A stretch of 24,582 nt of DNA from Bacteroidales bacterium. GTDB taxonomy: Bacteria > Bacteroidota > Bacteroidia > Bacteroidales > UBA7960. Location of the stretch: contig PWGY01000241.1 of the NCBI GenBank assembly GCA_003554665.1, positions 1 to 24,582 on the forward strand, given 5' to 3'. Every line of letters begins with the position of its first letter. Positions within the stretch are counted from its first letter, which is position 1. The notes under the pieces were generated by a model. The model worked only from the letters and a program-made list of their open reading frames with translations, did no database searches and was not told the origin of the DNA. A program made the position numbers and the translations under genes. Below, piece by piece: positions 1-9,944 of the stretch.

Positions 1-2
1 CC

Positions 3-911
3 AAAAGGCCGGCAGCAGCGAAAGATGAGAAAGCAAGCGGGATGTACATTCTGCCTCACCAAACCAGGGATTTTTCCAACGGGCTTTACCTTGCCATGGT
101 ACCACGAAACCAGGATCAGGTATTGGCCAGTGCCATGGATTTTTACTTATTGAACCACACTGTATATCGTACTTCTTTTGCCTTGTTCATCAATAAATCA
201 GGCATATTTTACGGTAAAGCAACCGGCACAATTGCACCGGGATCCAGGCATCACCTTGGTAAGGTAGAGCGGGCAGACATCGAAGAATGGGCACACGCCA
301 TGCTTCAAACCCTCTTCTACAGTGAGGGAAAAACAGAGCTGATTCCGCCGGCGGCCGACTATATCGTTTTCAAGCCGGTAAAAATTTACAAAGAAGAAAG
401 CTTTTTGTTTTCGCCCATGTTGCATAAAAAGGCTCTGAAAATACTTGTTACAGTTCCGGGTAAACCTGACAGCAGGCAAACGGCAGAGGTGGAAGTGCCG
501 GATACGGTAAAACATATGAAGGAAGAACTTGATCGCAGCACCGGGAAACCTGAACCGGAACGCAAAAACAAGGGGATTCTGGAGAAGCATATGGTTGGCG
601 AGAACATTGCAGAAGTTGACCTGCATATTTTGGAATTAACTGACAACACCATCAATATGACCAATGCCGACATGCTCAACATGCAGCTTGATTACGTAAG
701 GCGCTGCCTTGAAGAGGCCGGCAGGCAGCATGTCAATAAACTGATCTTTATTCACGGGGTTGGCAATGGCACACTGAAGCAGGCTTTGGTGAAGCTGCTC
801 AAAAATACAACAGGACTGGAATACTTTGATGCACCTTATGCCCGTTACGGCATGGGTGCCACTGAAGTAAAATTGTTCCATTCCGGAATACATAAAAAAA
901 ACGATCTTTGA
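3..911 (+). CDS. DUF2027 and Smr domain protein (5' partial)
   Basis: The reading frame is open from the window edge (302 residues seen, no in-frame stop upstream of the first ATG at 42), so the true start is probably outside the window. The first ~150 residues seen resemble the DUF2027 region of Bacteroidota proteins. The C-terminal ~90 residues form an Smr domain with its three hallmarks: DLH (618-626), IHGVGNGTLK (about 750-779) and GMGATEV near the end. Smr domains, also found at the end of MutS2, bind branched or structured nucleic acid and often nick it. What this stand-alone version acts on is unknown. A charged linker (EPERKNKG) separates the two parts. The stop codon TGA (909-911) touches the first base of the RNase P RNA, so the two may be cotranscribed. 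The family call is firm; the function is open. Confidence 0.88.
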   Translation, partial: KRPAAAKDEKASGMYILPHQTRDFSNGLYLAMVPRNQDQVLASAMDFYLLNHTVYRTSFALFINKSGIFYGKATGTIAPGSRHHLGKVERADIEEWAHAMLQTLFYSEGKTELIPPAADYIVFKPVKIYKEESFLFSPMLHKKALKILVTVPGKPDSRQTAEVEVPDTVKHMKEELDRSTGKPEPERKNKGILEKHMVGENIAEVDLHILELTDNTINMTNADMLNMQLDYVRRCLEEAGRQHVNKLIFIHGVGNGTLKQALVKLLKNTTGLEYFDAPYARYGMGATEVKLFHSGIHKKNDL

Positions 912-1291
912 AAAAGGCAGGCCGTCCTGTCGCGTCCCCGCTTGCGGGATGAGGAAAGTCCGGGCAACACAGAGCAGCATACTTCCTAACGGGAAGCCGG
1001 TCTGCATTTGCAGGCCGAGAGCAAGTGCCGCAGAAAACTACCGCCTGCCTCCGGCTTGCGCCGGGCAGGTAAGGGTGAAAACGTGAGGTAAGAGCTCACG
1101 CCATGCCCGGGTGACCGGGTATGGGGGTAAACCTTATGCGTTGAAAGGCCAAATATACCGGGGATTGAGGGTTGCTCGCCCGATCCCGGAGGGTAGGCCG
1201 TTAGAGGCAATGCGTGAGCATTGTCCCAGACAAATGACAGGAGGCATGCCTCCGGCATGCAACAGAACCCGGCTTACAGGCCTGCCTTTTT
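911..1291 (+). ncRNA. rnpB: RNase P RNA, bacterial type A
   Basis: This is the catalytic RNA of RNase P, which matures tRNA 5' ends. The conserved cores are visible: GAGGAAAGTCCGGGCAACAC near the 5' end, AAGGGTGAAA, GGTAAACC, the AGACAAATGAC stretch and AACAGAACCCGGCTTA near the 3' end. Helix P1 is closed by AAAAAGGCAGGCC (911-923) pairing with GGCCTGCCTTTTT (1279-1291), which fixes the ends to within a few bases. GGCAATGC-GTGA-GCATTGTC (about 1206-1225) fits P18 with a GNRA loop. Two GC-rich hairpins lie at the P12-like (1044-1069) and P19-like (1244-1260) positions. No clear own promoter is visible; a weak -7-like GATCTTTG at 903-910 lies in the upstream gene's last codons. The U-rich tail after P1 may help termination. 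Confidence 0.95.
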
Positions 1292-1327
1292 CTTTAAATG
1301 AATCATTAACCTGATACCTGAAGTAAG

Positions 1328-4300
1328 ATGATTAAACAGTTCACCTCCCTGCTGATAATCCTGACGGCATTGCTCATGACGCATCAGGCCTCCGGCCAGC
1401 AAACTGCCGGTCATGATGAACCCGGAGCCACTTACCGGGAGGCAAGGGCTTTATTCAATAATGAAAAATTCGGGGCGGCCAGGCAACTGTTTCTCCAGAC
1501 CATCCGTAAAATCGATGACCAACAGAGTGAGCTAAAGGCCAGCGCCACCCTCTATGCCGCACTTTGTGCTGCAGAGCTTGATCATCCTGACGCCGAAAAA
1601 CTCCTCCTGACTTTTCTGGATCAACATCCGACCCATGCAGGTCAGAAGCTGGCCTGGTTTCACATGGGAAATCTGGAATACAAAGAAAGGAACTACCGGC
1701 AATCAGTCAGATGGTATGGCAGGCTGGATGTTCAGGATGTGGAAAGGGAAAGACGGAATGAGTTTCTGTTTAAGAAAGGCTACAGCCATTTCATGACAGA
1801 CTCCCATACTGAGGCCCGGCGGCTCTTCAGGCAAATCACTGATCCTTCCTCCGGATACCATGTCCCGGCCACCTACTACAGCGGCCATATAGACTACCTA
1901 AACGGCGAATATGATTCAGCCATGCGTGCATTCCGGTCACTGGAAGATGACCGGCAATACGGCGACGTGGTACCCTTCTACATTGTACACATTTTTTACA
2001 AGCAGGAAAGGTACGATACCCTGCTTGAATACGCCCCCCCTTTACTCGAAGAAGCTCCTCCCCGGCAAGTACCGGAAATATCGAGGCTGATCGGAAGTGC
2101 ATATTTTCACCGCTCAGATTATGCGGATGCCATCCCTTACCTAGAATCCTTCATGGAAGCTCCGCGAACGGAAAGCAGCAAAGAAGATCATTATCACCTT
2201 GGATTTGCCTATTATATATCAGGTCGTTATGAAGAAGCCATCCCCCATCTCGAAAAGGCTACCGGAGAAGAGACCCCCCTGGCACAAAATGCCTACTACC
2301 ATCTTGCATCTTGTTACATAGAAACTGATCAGAAGCGATATGCAAGAAATGCCTTTACCCGGGCCCATGAACTGGACTTCCATGAAGACATTGCCCGTGA
2401 AGCTCTTTTTCATTACGCAATGCTTTCATTTGAAATGTCTTATGACCCATACAATGAAGCCATTCTGGCGTTTCAGAAATACATCAGTGAATATCCGGAA
2501 TCTCCAAGAACTGAGGAGGCTTACGGCTACCTGGTAGATCTGTTCCTGACCACGAGTAATTATCGCGATGCCCTCAGTTCGCTCGAAAACACATCTCTGG
2601 ACACACCCAGGCTCAAGGAAGCCTATCAGCGTGTCACCTATTACCGGGGCGTGGAGTTGTTCAATAACGGCGACTTCCGAAATGCCATTGATCTGTTCGC
2701 CCGCACCCAACGTTTTTCTGAAAACCGCCGGCTAAACGCAGCCAGTCTCTACTGGAAAGGAGAAGCCTATTTCCGGATTGAAGAGTTTGAGGAAAGCATC
2801 CGTGCTCATGAGGAATTTCTTGTTACCCCCGGTGCCTTCTCGCTGGACTACTTCAACCGCGCTCATTACAGTATCGGTTATGCGCATTTCAAACTGGAAA
2901 GGTACAGCCAGGCCATCACCCCATTCAGAAATTACATCAGTGAAACAAATGATGATGACCGCATGGTCAATGACGCCACCCTGAGGGCTGCTGATGCCTA
3001 TTTCATGAGCAAGCAGTACCAGCCGGCACTGACCTGGTACCAGAGAGCCATTAATATGGACGTGGTCGATACGGATTATGCCGTATTCCAGAAAGGACTT
3101 GTGGAAGGCATCCTGGGTAATTTTGAGGAAAAGATCCGAACCATGGAGCAATTGCTCCGCGACCACCCCCGATCCTCTTATGTGGATAACGGAAAATATG
3201 AGATTGCCAACACATGGCTTTTGTTGAGCAACAGCGGGCAGGCAAAAGATTATTTTTCACAGGTGATCAACGAACACCCCAACAGCGCCTGGGTGCAAAG
3301 CTCCATGTTGAAAACAGGTCTCATTCACTACAACAACAACGAAGATGAGGAAGCTTTGAAGATGTTCCGCCAGGTCATTGAAGAATATCAGGGTACTCCC
3401 CAGGCACGCGAAGCCCTGATGGCCATGCGGAATATTTATGTGGAGCTGGACAGGGTGGATGAGTTCGTGCAATTTTCTGAAAGCCAGGGAATGGCTGACA
3501 TTACTGAGGCACAACAGGACTCCCTGACCTACCAGGCTGCAGAAAACCGCTATATGCAGGGAGATTGCGACGAAGCGATCCAGAGCTTTTCCAATTACCT
3601 GGATCGTTTCCCGGAAGGGATCTTTGCCACCCATGCAAACTTTTACCGGTCGGAATGCTATTTTCGCAGCAACCAGGAACAGCGTGCACTGGCAGGCTAC
3701 GAATACGTCATTGAACAGCCTGGCTCCCAGTTCAGGGAAAACGCTTTACTTAGGGCCTCCTCCATTCACTACAATGAAAATCACTATGAAGAAGCCCTCA
3801 CGCATTTTTCCGAACTGGAAGAGGTGGCCCAAAGCCAGAGCAACCTGATGGTTGCAAAAAAGGGAGTCATGCGCTGCCTTTACAGGCTTGAGAAGTATGA
3901 GGATGCAAAGGAAGCAGCCCTGCGCGTGCTTGAGTCAGACCGGGCAGACCAGGATACAGAGCAGGAGGCCTATCTGGTACGGGGTATGTCGGCCATGGAA
4001 ACCGGAAACAATGCGGTGGCGGTTACCGCATTGGAAAGGGTTAAGGAAATTACTTTAAACAGACAGGCTGCTGAGGCCATGTACTACCTGGCACTGATCA
4101 CATTCAGAAAAGGGGAATACGAGGATGCCGAGGAACAGATTTTTGAATACAGCAGCCGGATGTCGGCTTATGATGACTGGCTGGCCAAAATTTTCATTCT
4201 TTTGGCGGATGTGTATATTGAAACGGAAAACACCTTCCAGGCCAGGGCTACACTGGAGAGCCTGATTGAAAACTACGACGGGCGGGAAGTTCTTGAAGAA

Positions 4301-4378
4301 GCACGAAGCAGACTGGAATTCGTCCGGGAGCTGGAACAGGAATCTGATGAACCCGAACCTGAAAATTCCGGTAACTGA
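1328..4378 (+). CDS. Large secreted TPR-repeat protein
   Basis: The 1016-residue protein begins with a Sec signal peptide (hydrophobic core at about residues 5-18, then ASGQ), so it is predicted to be exported to the periplasm. The rest is almost wholly tetratricopeptide-like helical pairs, for example ALFNNEKFGAARQLF near residue 40 and AYYISGRYEEAIPHLEKA near 300, in runs of TPR_6 or outer-membrane-assembly-like repeats. The C-terminus is acidic and low in complexity (EQESDEPEPENSGN). No enzyme motif is visible. TPR arrays act as protein-binding scaffolds. The next gene, 49 bp downstream on the same strand, encodes an outer-membrane barrel, so a role in envelope assembly or as the barrel's periplasmic partner is inferred. 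The start ATG follows rnpB by 36 bases and directly precedes the signal peptide. Confidence 0.9.
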   Translation: MIKQFTSLLIILTALLMTHQASGQQTAGHDEPGATYREARALFNNEKFGAARQLFLQTIRKIDDQQSELKASATLYAALCAAELDHPDAEKLLLTFLDQHPTHAGQKLAWFHMGNLEYKERNYRQSVRWYGRLDVQDVERERRNEFLFKKGYSHFMTDSHTEARRLFRQITDPSSGYHVPATYYSGHIDYLNGEYDSAMRAFRSLEDDRQYGDVVPFYIVHIFYKQERYDTLLEYAPPLLEEAPPRQVPEISRLIGSAYFHRSDYADAIPYLESFMEAPRTESSKEDHYHLGFAYYISGRYEEAIPHLEKATGEETPLAQNAYYHLASCYIETDQKRYARNAFTRAHELDFHEDIAREALFHYAMLSFEMSYDPYNEAILAFQKYISEYPESPRTEEAYGYLVDLFLTTSNYRDALSSLENTSLDTPRLKEAYQRVTYYRGVELFNNGDFRNAIDLFARTQRFSENRRLNAASLYWKGEAYFRIEEFEESIRAHEEFLVTPGAFSLDYFNRAHYSIGYAHFKLERYSQAITPFRNYISETNDDDRMVNDATLRAADAYFMSKQYQPALTWYQRAINMDVVDTDYAVFQKGLVEGILGNFEEKIRTMEQLLRDHPRSSYVDNGKYEIANTWLLLSNSGQAKDYFSQVINEHPNSAWVQSSMLKTGLIHYNNNEDEEALKMFRQVIEEYQGTPQAREALMAMRNIYVELDRVDEFVQFSESQGMADITEAQQDSLTYQAAENRYMQGDCDEAIQSFSNYLDRFPEGIFATHANFYRSECYFRSNQEQRALAGYEYVIEQPGSQFRENALLRASSIHYNENHYEEALTHFSELEEVAQSQSNLMVAKKGVMRCLYRLEKYEDAKEAALRVLESDRADQDTEQEAYLVRGMSAMETGNNAVAVTALERVKEITLNRQAAEAMYYLALITFRKGEYEDAEEQIFEYSSRMSAYDDWLAKIFILLADVYIETENTFQARATLESLIENYDGREVLEEARSRLEFVRELEQESDEPEPENSGN

Positions 4379-4427
4379 CCCAGATAATGATGAGAGGTGT
4401 ATTCATTGAAAGATAACCACACAAGAC

Positions 4428-6206
4428 ATGACTGACAATAATTTTTTTAAAGCCGCCGGCATATGGATGTTCACCCTGATCCTTGGAACAACCACCCTTT
4501 ACGGTCAGCAAATCAGGGATATTGATGAGATCCAGGTGGTGGCTCCCTACGAGCCGAGCATTTCAGATGCATTCAAGATCAACATCAACCCGGTCATTCA
4601 GGATACCATGACCGTGGCAATGGATTTTGATTACAGGCTGCGGCCCCTGAAGCTGATTACCCGCCTGCAGCCAGAGCCACTGACACCTGCGCGTATAAGT
4701 GCGGAGCCTTCCCGCCAACTGAGTCGCGGATTGGTAAAAGGAGGATACGGAAGCTACCAGACACCCTATTTTGAAGGCTTCTACAACTCCCTGCAGTCAG
4801 ACAGATACGCCCTGGGCCTGCGCCTGAAGCACCGCTCATCCGGCAAGGAAATTGAAAATCACCCGCACAGCACTTACAGTCAAAGCAAGGCAAATATCAA
4901 CGGAACCCTGTTTTTTGACCGCACTGCACTCGATGCTGATGTATTGTACAACAGACATCTGGTGCACTACTACGGATTCCCATCGAACTTCACCGACACC
5001 TTGCTCCCCGCCGACTCTCTCCTGCCGGGGGCAAGCGATCTCCGTCAGCAATATGATTTGCTTTCCTCAGCACTTGGCTTCGGCACCCATCATACCGACT
5101 CATCGCGCCTAGGGTATAGGGTTGATGCCAACCATAACTGGCTGAGCGACAGGCATGATGGCGCAGAGCACCATGTCAGCCTGGATGGCAATATTGGCAG
5201 AGAAATCGAAGCCGACCCGTTCAGCATTGCCCGCAAACAATACCTGGCAGTGGACCTATCAGCTGGTTACTTTCATAACACAGACCCTGCTGACACTACC
5301 GCATCGGCACTTTACACCCTGAAGCCCGTACTCCACTCCCACCTGAATAACCTGGATTTTCGCATTGGTGTTAACGTGAGCGTAGAGGGTGATGACGGAA
5401 ATTACCAGCTTCGGGCTTATCCGCTGGCAGGTCTGGAATTGAATATCCTGCGCAATAACCTGGTAGCTTACATGCAGATTTCCGGTGGCCTGGAAAGAAA
5501 TTCCTGGCGGTCACTCTCCGATGAAAACCCTTTTGTGGAGTCCGCTCCTGCGATGCAGTTCAGCAATACCAGACATGCCCTTGGCGGGGGGCTGAAAGGG
5601 GCTTTCGGAGACAGGCTTTCTTTCAATTTTTCGGCTACCAACAGCAGGATCGACAACTACGCCATGTTCGGTCGACAATACTACATCCTGACTGATGACA
5701 ATGATTATCCTATGGCCAACCAGCAGTTCGCGGTATTATATGATGACATCCGGAAACTTCAGGTCAGCGGCGAACTGTTTACCCGTTTTGGGCAACAATT
5801 CTCACTCAGGCTCCGGGGCGATTATTTCGACATCAGCACAGATGAGCTGCCCTTTATCCCCCACCAACCCGAAAAACAACTGACCCTTGACCTGGAATAC
5901 AACTTCAGGAATACGTTGATTTTTAATGCCGGGCTGACTGCACGGGATGAAACATGGGGACTGACCCGCCATTACCCGGATTTAAGTTCTTCTGACTGGC
6001 CCTGGGACGACGCATCTTATACCCAGCATACCCAAAAGTTACAGGATTACTATCTTGATGTCAGCATGGGTATAGAATATCGCTACACCAGAAACCTGTC
6101 CGTGTTTCTGAACCTGTATAATGTACAGAACGAATCCTATGAAAAATGGATGGATTATCCCACCCAGGGTTTCAGCCTGCTGGGAGGGGTTTCTTACTCC
6201 TTTTAA
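4428..6206 (+). CDS. TonB-receptor-like outer-membrane beta-barrel protein without plug
   Basis: The 592-residue protein has a signal peptide (about residues 1-26, ending LYGQ). A short conserved-looking segment, IQVVAPYEPSISDAFKI, follows at about residues 35-52. The remainder is alternating aromatic and polar beta-strand sequence and ends in YSF; a terminal Phe is the usual signal for BAM insertion. It resembles the barrel part of TonB-dependent receptors, but it is shorter than most and I see no plug domain. It may therefore be a structural or binding barrel rather than an active importer. It is probably cotranscribed with the TPR gene upstream. Substrate is unknown. Porin-like or FadL-like alternatives cannot be excluded, but the N-terminal segment favours the receptor-like family. 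Confidence 0.82.
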   Translation: MTDNNFFKAAGIWMFTLILGTTTLYGQQIRDIDEIQVVAPYEPSISDAFKININPVIQDTMTVAMDFDYRLRPLKLITRLQPEPLTPARISAEPSRQLSRGLVKGGYGSYQTPYFEGFYNSLQSDRYALGLRLKHRSSGKEIENHPHSTYSQSKANINGTLFFDRTALDADVLYNRHLVHYYGFPSNFTDTLLPADSLLPGASDLRQQYDLLSSALGFGTHHTDSSRLGYRVDANHNWLSDRHDGAEHHVSLDGNIGREIEADPFSIARKQYLAVDLSAGYFHNTDPADTTASALYTLKPVLHSHLNNLDFRIGVNVSVEGDDGNYQLRAYPLAGLELNILRNNLVAYMQISGGLERNSWRSLSDENPFVESAPAMQFSNTRHALGGGLKGAFGDRLSFNFSATNSRIDNYAMFGRQYYILTDDNDYPMANQQFAVLYDDIRKLQVSGELFTRFGQQFSLRLRGDYFDISTDELPFIPHQPEKQLTLDLEYNFRNTLIFNAGLTARDETWGLTRHYPDLSSSDWPWDDASYTQHTQKLQDYYLDVSMGIEYRYTRNLSVFLNLYNVQNESYEKWMDYPTQGFSLLGGVSYSF

Positions 6207-6262
6207 ATAGCTGTTTTACAGGTTTTTGCAATCTAAAAAAACACTCATTTTTTCTATGATAA

Positions 6263-8278
<2,016 letters not shown>

Positions 8279-8318
8279 GCAAACCGGGTCAGGAACAGGC
8301 AAACCGGGTCAGGAACAG
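8279..8318. repeat. 20-bp tandem duplication after gyrB
   Basis: Two perfect head-to-tail 20-bp copies (8279-8298 and 8299-8318) start directly after the gyrB stop codon. A degenerate third start (CCAAACCG, 8319-8326) follows. The repeat fills most of the space between the convergent gyrB and peroxidase genes. No hairpin or coding role is seen. Confidence 0.9.
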
Positions 8319-8333
8319 CCAAACCGCCACCCC

Positions 8334-8930
8334 TCACTCACCGGATAACCAGTCGGTCACTTTTGAGGAAAGAGGACTCTCCCGCGGAGCCAGCACTTCA
8401 GCAATCCGACCATTCTCATCAATGAGAAATTTCTGAAAATTCCACGAAATCTCCGTATCCACGCTTCCGTTTTGTTCCTTTCGGGTAAGCCATTGATACA
8501 ATGGGGCCTGGTCATCTCCCCGCACGGATATTTTTGACATCATCGGAAAGCTTACGCCGTAATTCTCCTCGCAGAAAGCAATGATTTCCTCATTGCTGCC
8601 TGGCTCCTGGTTGTTAAAATTATTTGCCGGGAACCCGATGATCACAAAATCCTGATCCCTGTATTCCTGGTAAAGCGCTTCCAGTGCTTCGTACTGTGGT
8701 GTCAGCCCACATTCGGAAGCTGTATTAACCACCATCACCTTCTTCCCCTGCAAGCTGGAAAAATGAAAATCCTCACCATAAATATCCTTTACCACAAAAT
8801 CATGAAACTCCCTGGGCTGAGCACCATGGGCAGACCCAACGGTAAGCAAAACAGCTGAAACAGAAAGTGCGGCGACAACCATAACCATGATACGCCTCAA
8901 AAAACCGTAAGAATTATTTGTCTTGTACAT
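8334..8930 (-). CDS. Exported glutathione-peroxidase-like thiol peroxidase
   Basis: This is a GPx-family peroxidase (198 residues from the ATG at 8930), likely reducing hydroperoxides with thioredoxin-type donors. The thioredoxin-fold motifs are present: NTASECG with peroxidatic Cys74 (Cys in place of selenocysteine), FNNQEPG with Gln108, and WNFQKFL with Trp163-Asn164, so the catalytic tetrad is intact. Cys120 in AFCEENYG sits where the resolving Cys of two-Cys GPx enzymes lies. The usual FPCNQF segment reads FPANNF, an oddity. An N-terminal hydrophobic stretch ending SAHGAQ predicts export, whereas many bacterial GPx proteins are cytosolic. A longer frame exists only through TTG codons at 8963 and 8960; the ATG is preferred. 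It is divergent from cysQ and convergent with gyrB. Confidence 0.88.
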   Translation of the reverse strand: MYKTNNSYGFLRRIMVMVVAALSVSAVLLTVGSAHGAQPREFHDFVVKDIYGEDFHFSSLQGKKVMVVNTASECGLTPQYEALEALYQEYRDQDFVIIGFPANNFNNQEPGSNEEIIAFCEENYGVSFPMMSKISVRGDDQAPLYQWLTRKEQNGSVDTEISWNFQKFLIDENGRIAEVLAPRESPLSSKVTDWLSGE

Positions 8931-8995
8931 ATCTTTATGTTTAGGTTTGTCATCTTTCAACAATCAACGTGATGATTTTGTTCTGCCAAACTCCT

Positions 8996-9003
8996 TACAT
9001 TTG
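8996..9003 (+). promoter_or_regulatory. Candidate cysQ promoter, -7 element
   Basis: TACATTTG matches TAnnTTTG, with TTTG at 8977-8980 upstream. The spacing of 15 bases is shorter than the usual ~19-21. It would start transcription near 9010, giving a leader that contains the 28-bp duplication. Confidence 0.4.
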
Positions 9004-9025
9004 TCATCGCAGGTTCATCTCATGA

Positions 9026-9081
9026 ATTCCCAAATCCAACATCATGTCCTCTCATTCCCAAATCCAACATCATGTCCTCTC
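9026..9081 (+). repeat. 28-bp tandem duplication spanning the cysQ start
   Basis: Two perfect 28-bp copies (9026-9053, 9054-9081) are followed by five more matching bases. Each carries the same ATG context encoding MSSHS. The copy 2 ATG (9072) opens cysQ. The copy 1 ATG (9044) is in another frame and gives a 17-codon reading frame ending at 9097, overlapping the cysQ start. Confidence 0.92.
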
Positions 9082-9944
9082 ATTCCTTAGGAAATAAACA
9101 ATCACAGACGACCCTGGCAAACATTGCCCTGAAAGCAGCTTTGGAGGCCAATGCTGCCATCATGGATGTATATTCAGGCAAAATCATCCCCGAAGAAAAA
9201 GCAGACGGCAGCCCCGTTACACTTGCCGACAAAAGAGCCCATGAAATCATCACGGGTCATCTGCAAAAAACAGCCATCCCGGTTATCAGTGAAGAAGGAA
9301 TAATTCCGGATCATCAGGTCAGGATGAGCTGGCCATATTACTGGATGGTTGACCCTATGGATGGAACCAAAGAGTTTATCGGCCGCAATGGGGAATTTAC
9401 TGTCAATATTGCTTTGATCGCTGACGGCAATCCGGTTATCGGGGTAATTACAGCGCCCGCCTTGCAAATGGCCTGGGTCGGTGTGAGGGGTGAGCAGCCG
9501 AGAAAGGTCAGGATCTCCACGGCTATTGATCTCCCTGACCATGACGGGCGGCTGCACGGTAAGTTCCTGAAGAAACGGGGACACTCCGGAGGCGCAATGA
9601 CTGTTGCGGTAAGCCGTTCTCACCTGGATCCGGATACAACCTCCCTGGTCCGGAAACTGGAGCGCGGCCACCCCGGCCTGACCACACATCCCAAAGGAAG
9701 TTCCCTGAAATTCTGCGACCTCGCAGAAGGCCTGGCCACCATATATCCACGCTATACCCCCACTTTCGAATGGGACACCGCAGCCGGTCATGCCATTTTA
9801 AATGCGTCAGGAGGGGAACTGTTTGACATGCAAACCATGAAACCCCTACGCTACACCAAGAAAGAGCTGATCAATCCCCCCCTGATTGCTTTTGCAAACA
9901 AGGAAGAATCAGGGAAATTTTTTTCGCAACCTGCGTTTGACTAA
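9072..9944 (+). CDS. cysQ: 3'(2'),5'-bisphosphate nucleotidase
   Basis: This inositol-monophosphatase-superfamily enzyme hydrolyses 3'-phosphoadenosine 5'-phosphate to AMP, clearing the by-product of sulfate assimilation and sulfotransfer. The metal-binding motifs are GSPVTLADKRAHE (about residues 46-58), ISEEG (Glu74, Glu75), VDPMDGTKEFI (Asp94, Asp97) and EWDTAAGHAIL (Asp235). The KEFI extension after DPxDGT is characteristic of CysQ rather than of SuhB-type phosphatases. At 290 residues it is slightly longer than E. coli CysQ. The start is duplicated by the 28-bp repeat; the second ATG is the one in frame. The 3' end overlaps the convergent EamA gene by 36 bp. No other sulfate-assimilation gene lies nearby. 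Confidence 0.9.
   Translation: MSSHSLGNKQSQTTLANIALKAALEANAAIMDVYSGKIIPEEKADGSPVTLADKRAHEIITGHLQKTAIPVISEEGIIPDHQVRMSWPYYWMVDPMDGTKEFIGRNGEFTVNIALIADGNPVIGVITAPALQMAWVGVRGEQPRKVRISTAIDLPDHDGRLHGKFLKKRGHSGGAMTVAVSRSHLDPDTTSLVRKLERGHPGLTTHPKGSSLKFCDLAEGLATIYPRYTPTFEWDTAAGHAILNASGGELFDMQTMKPLRYTKKELINPPLIAFANKEESGKFFSQPAFD

Noticed and set aside
1111..1314. Small plus-strand open frame within the RNase P RNA
   Set aside because: It lies inside conserved rnpB structure; codons follow RNA helices, not protein constraints.
6234..6253. A-run and T-run pairing (AAAAAA-CACTCA-TTTTTT) after the barrel gene as a terminator
   Set aside because: All A-T stem with no GC content; too weak to call, and it may simply be AT-rich promoter DNA of gyrB.
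8931..8963. TTG-initiated extension of the peroxidase
   Set aside because: It would place 11 polar residues before the signal peptide; the first ATG is at 8930.
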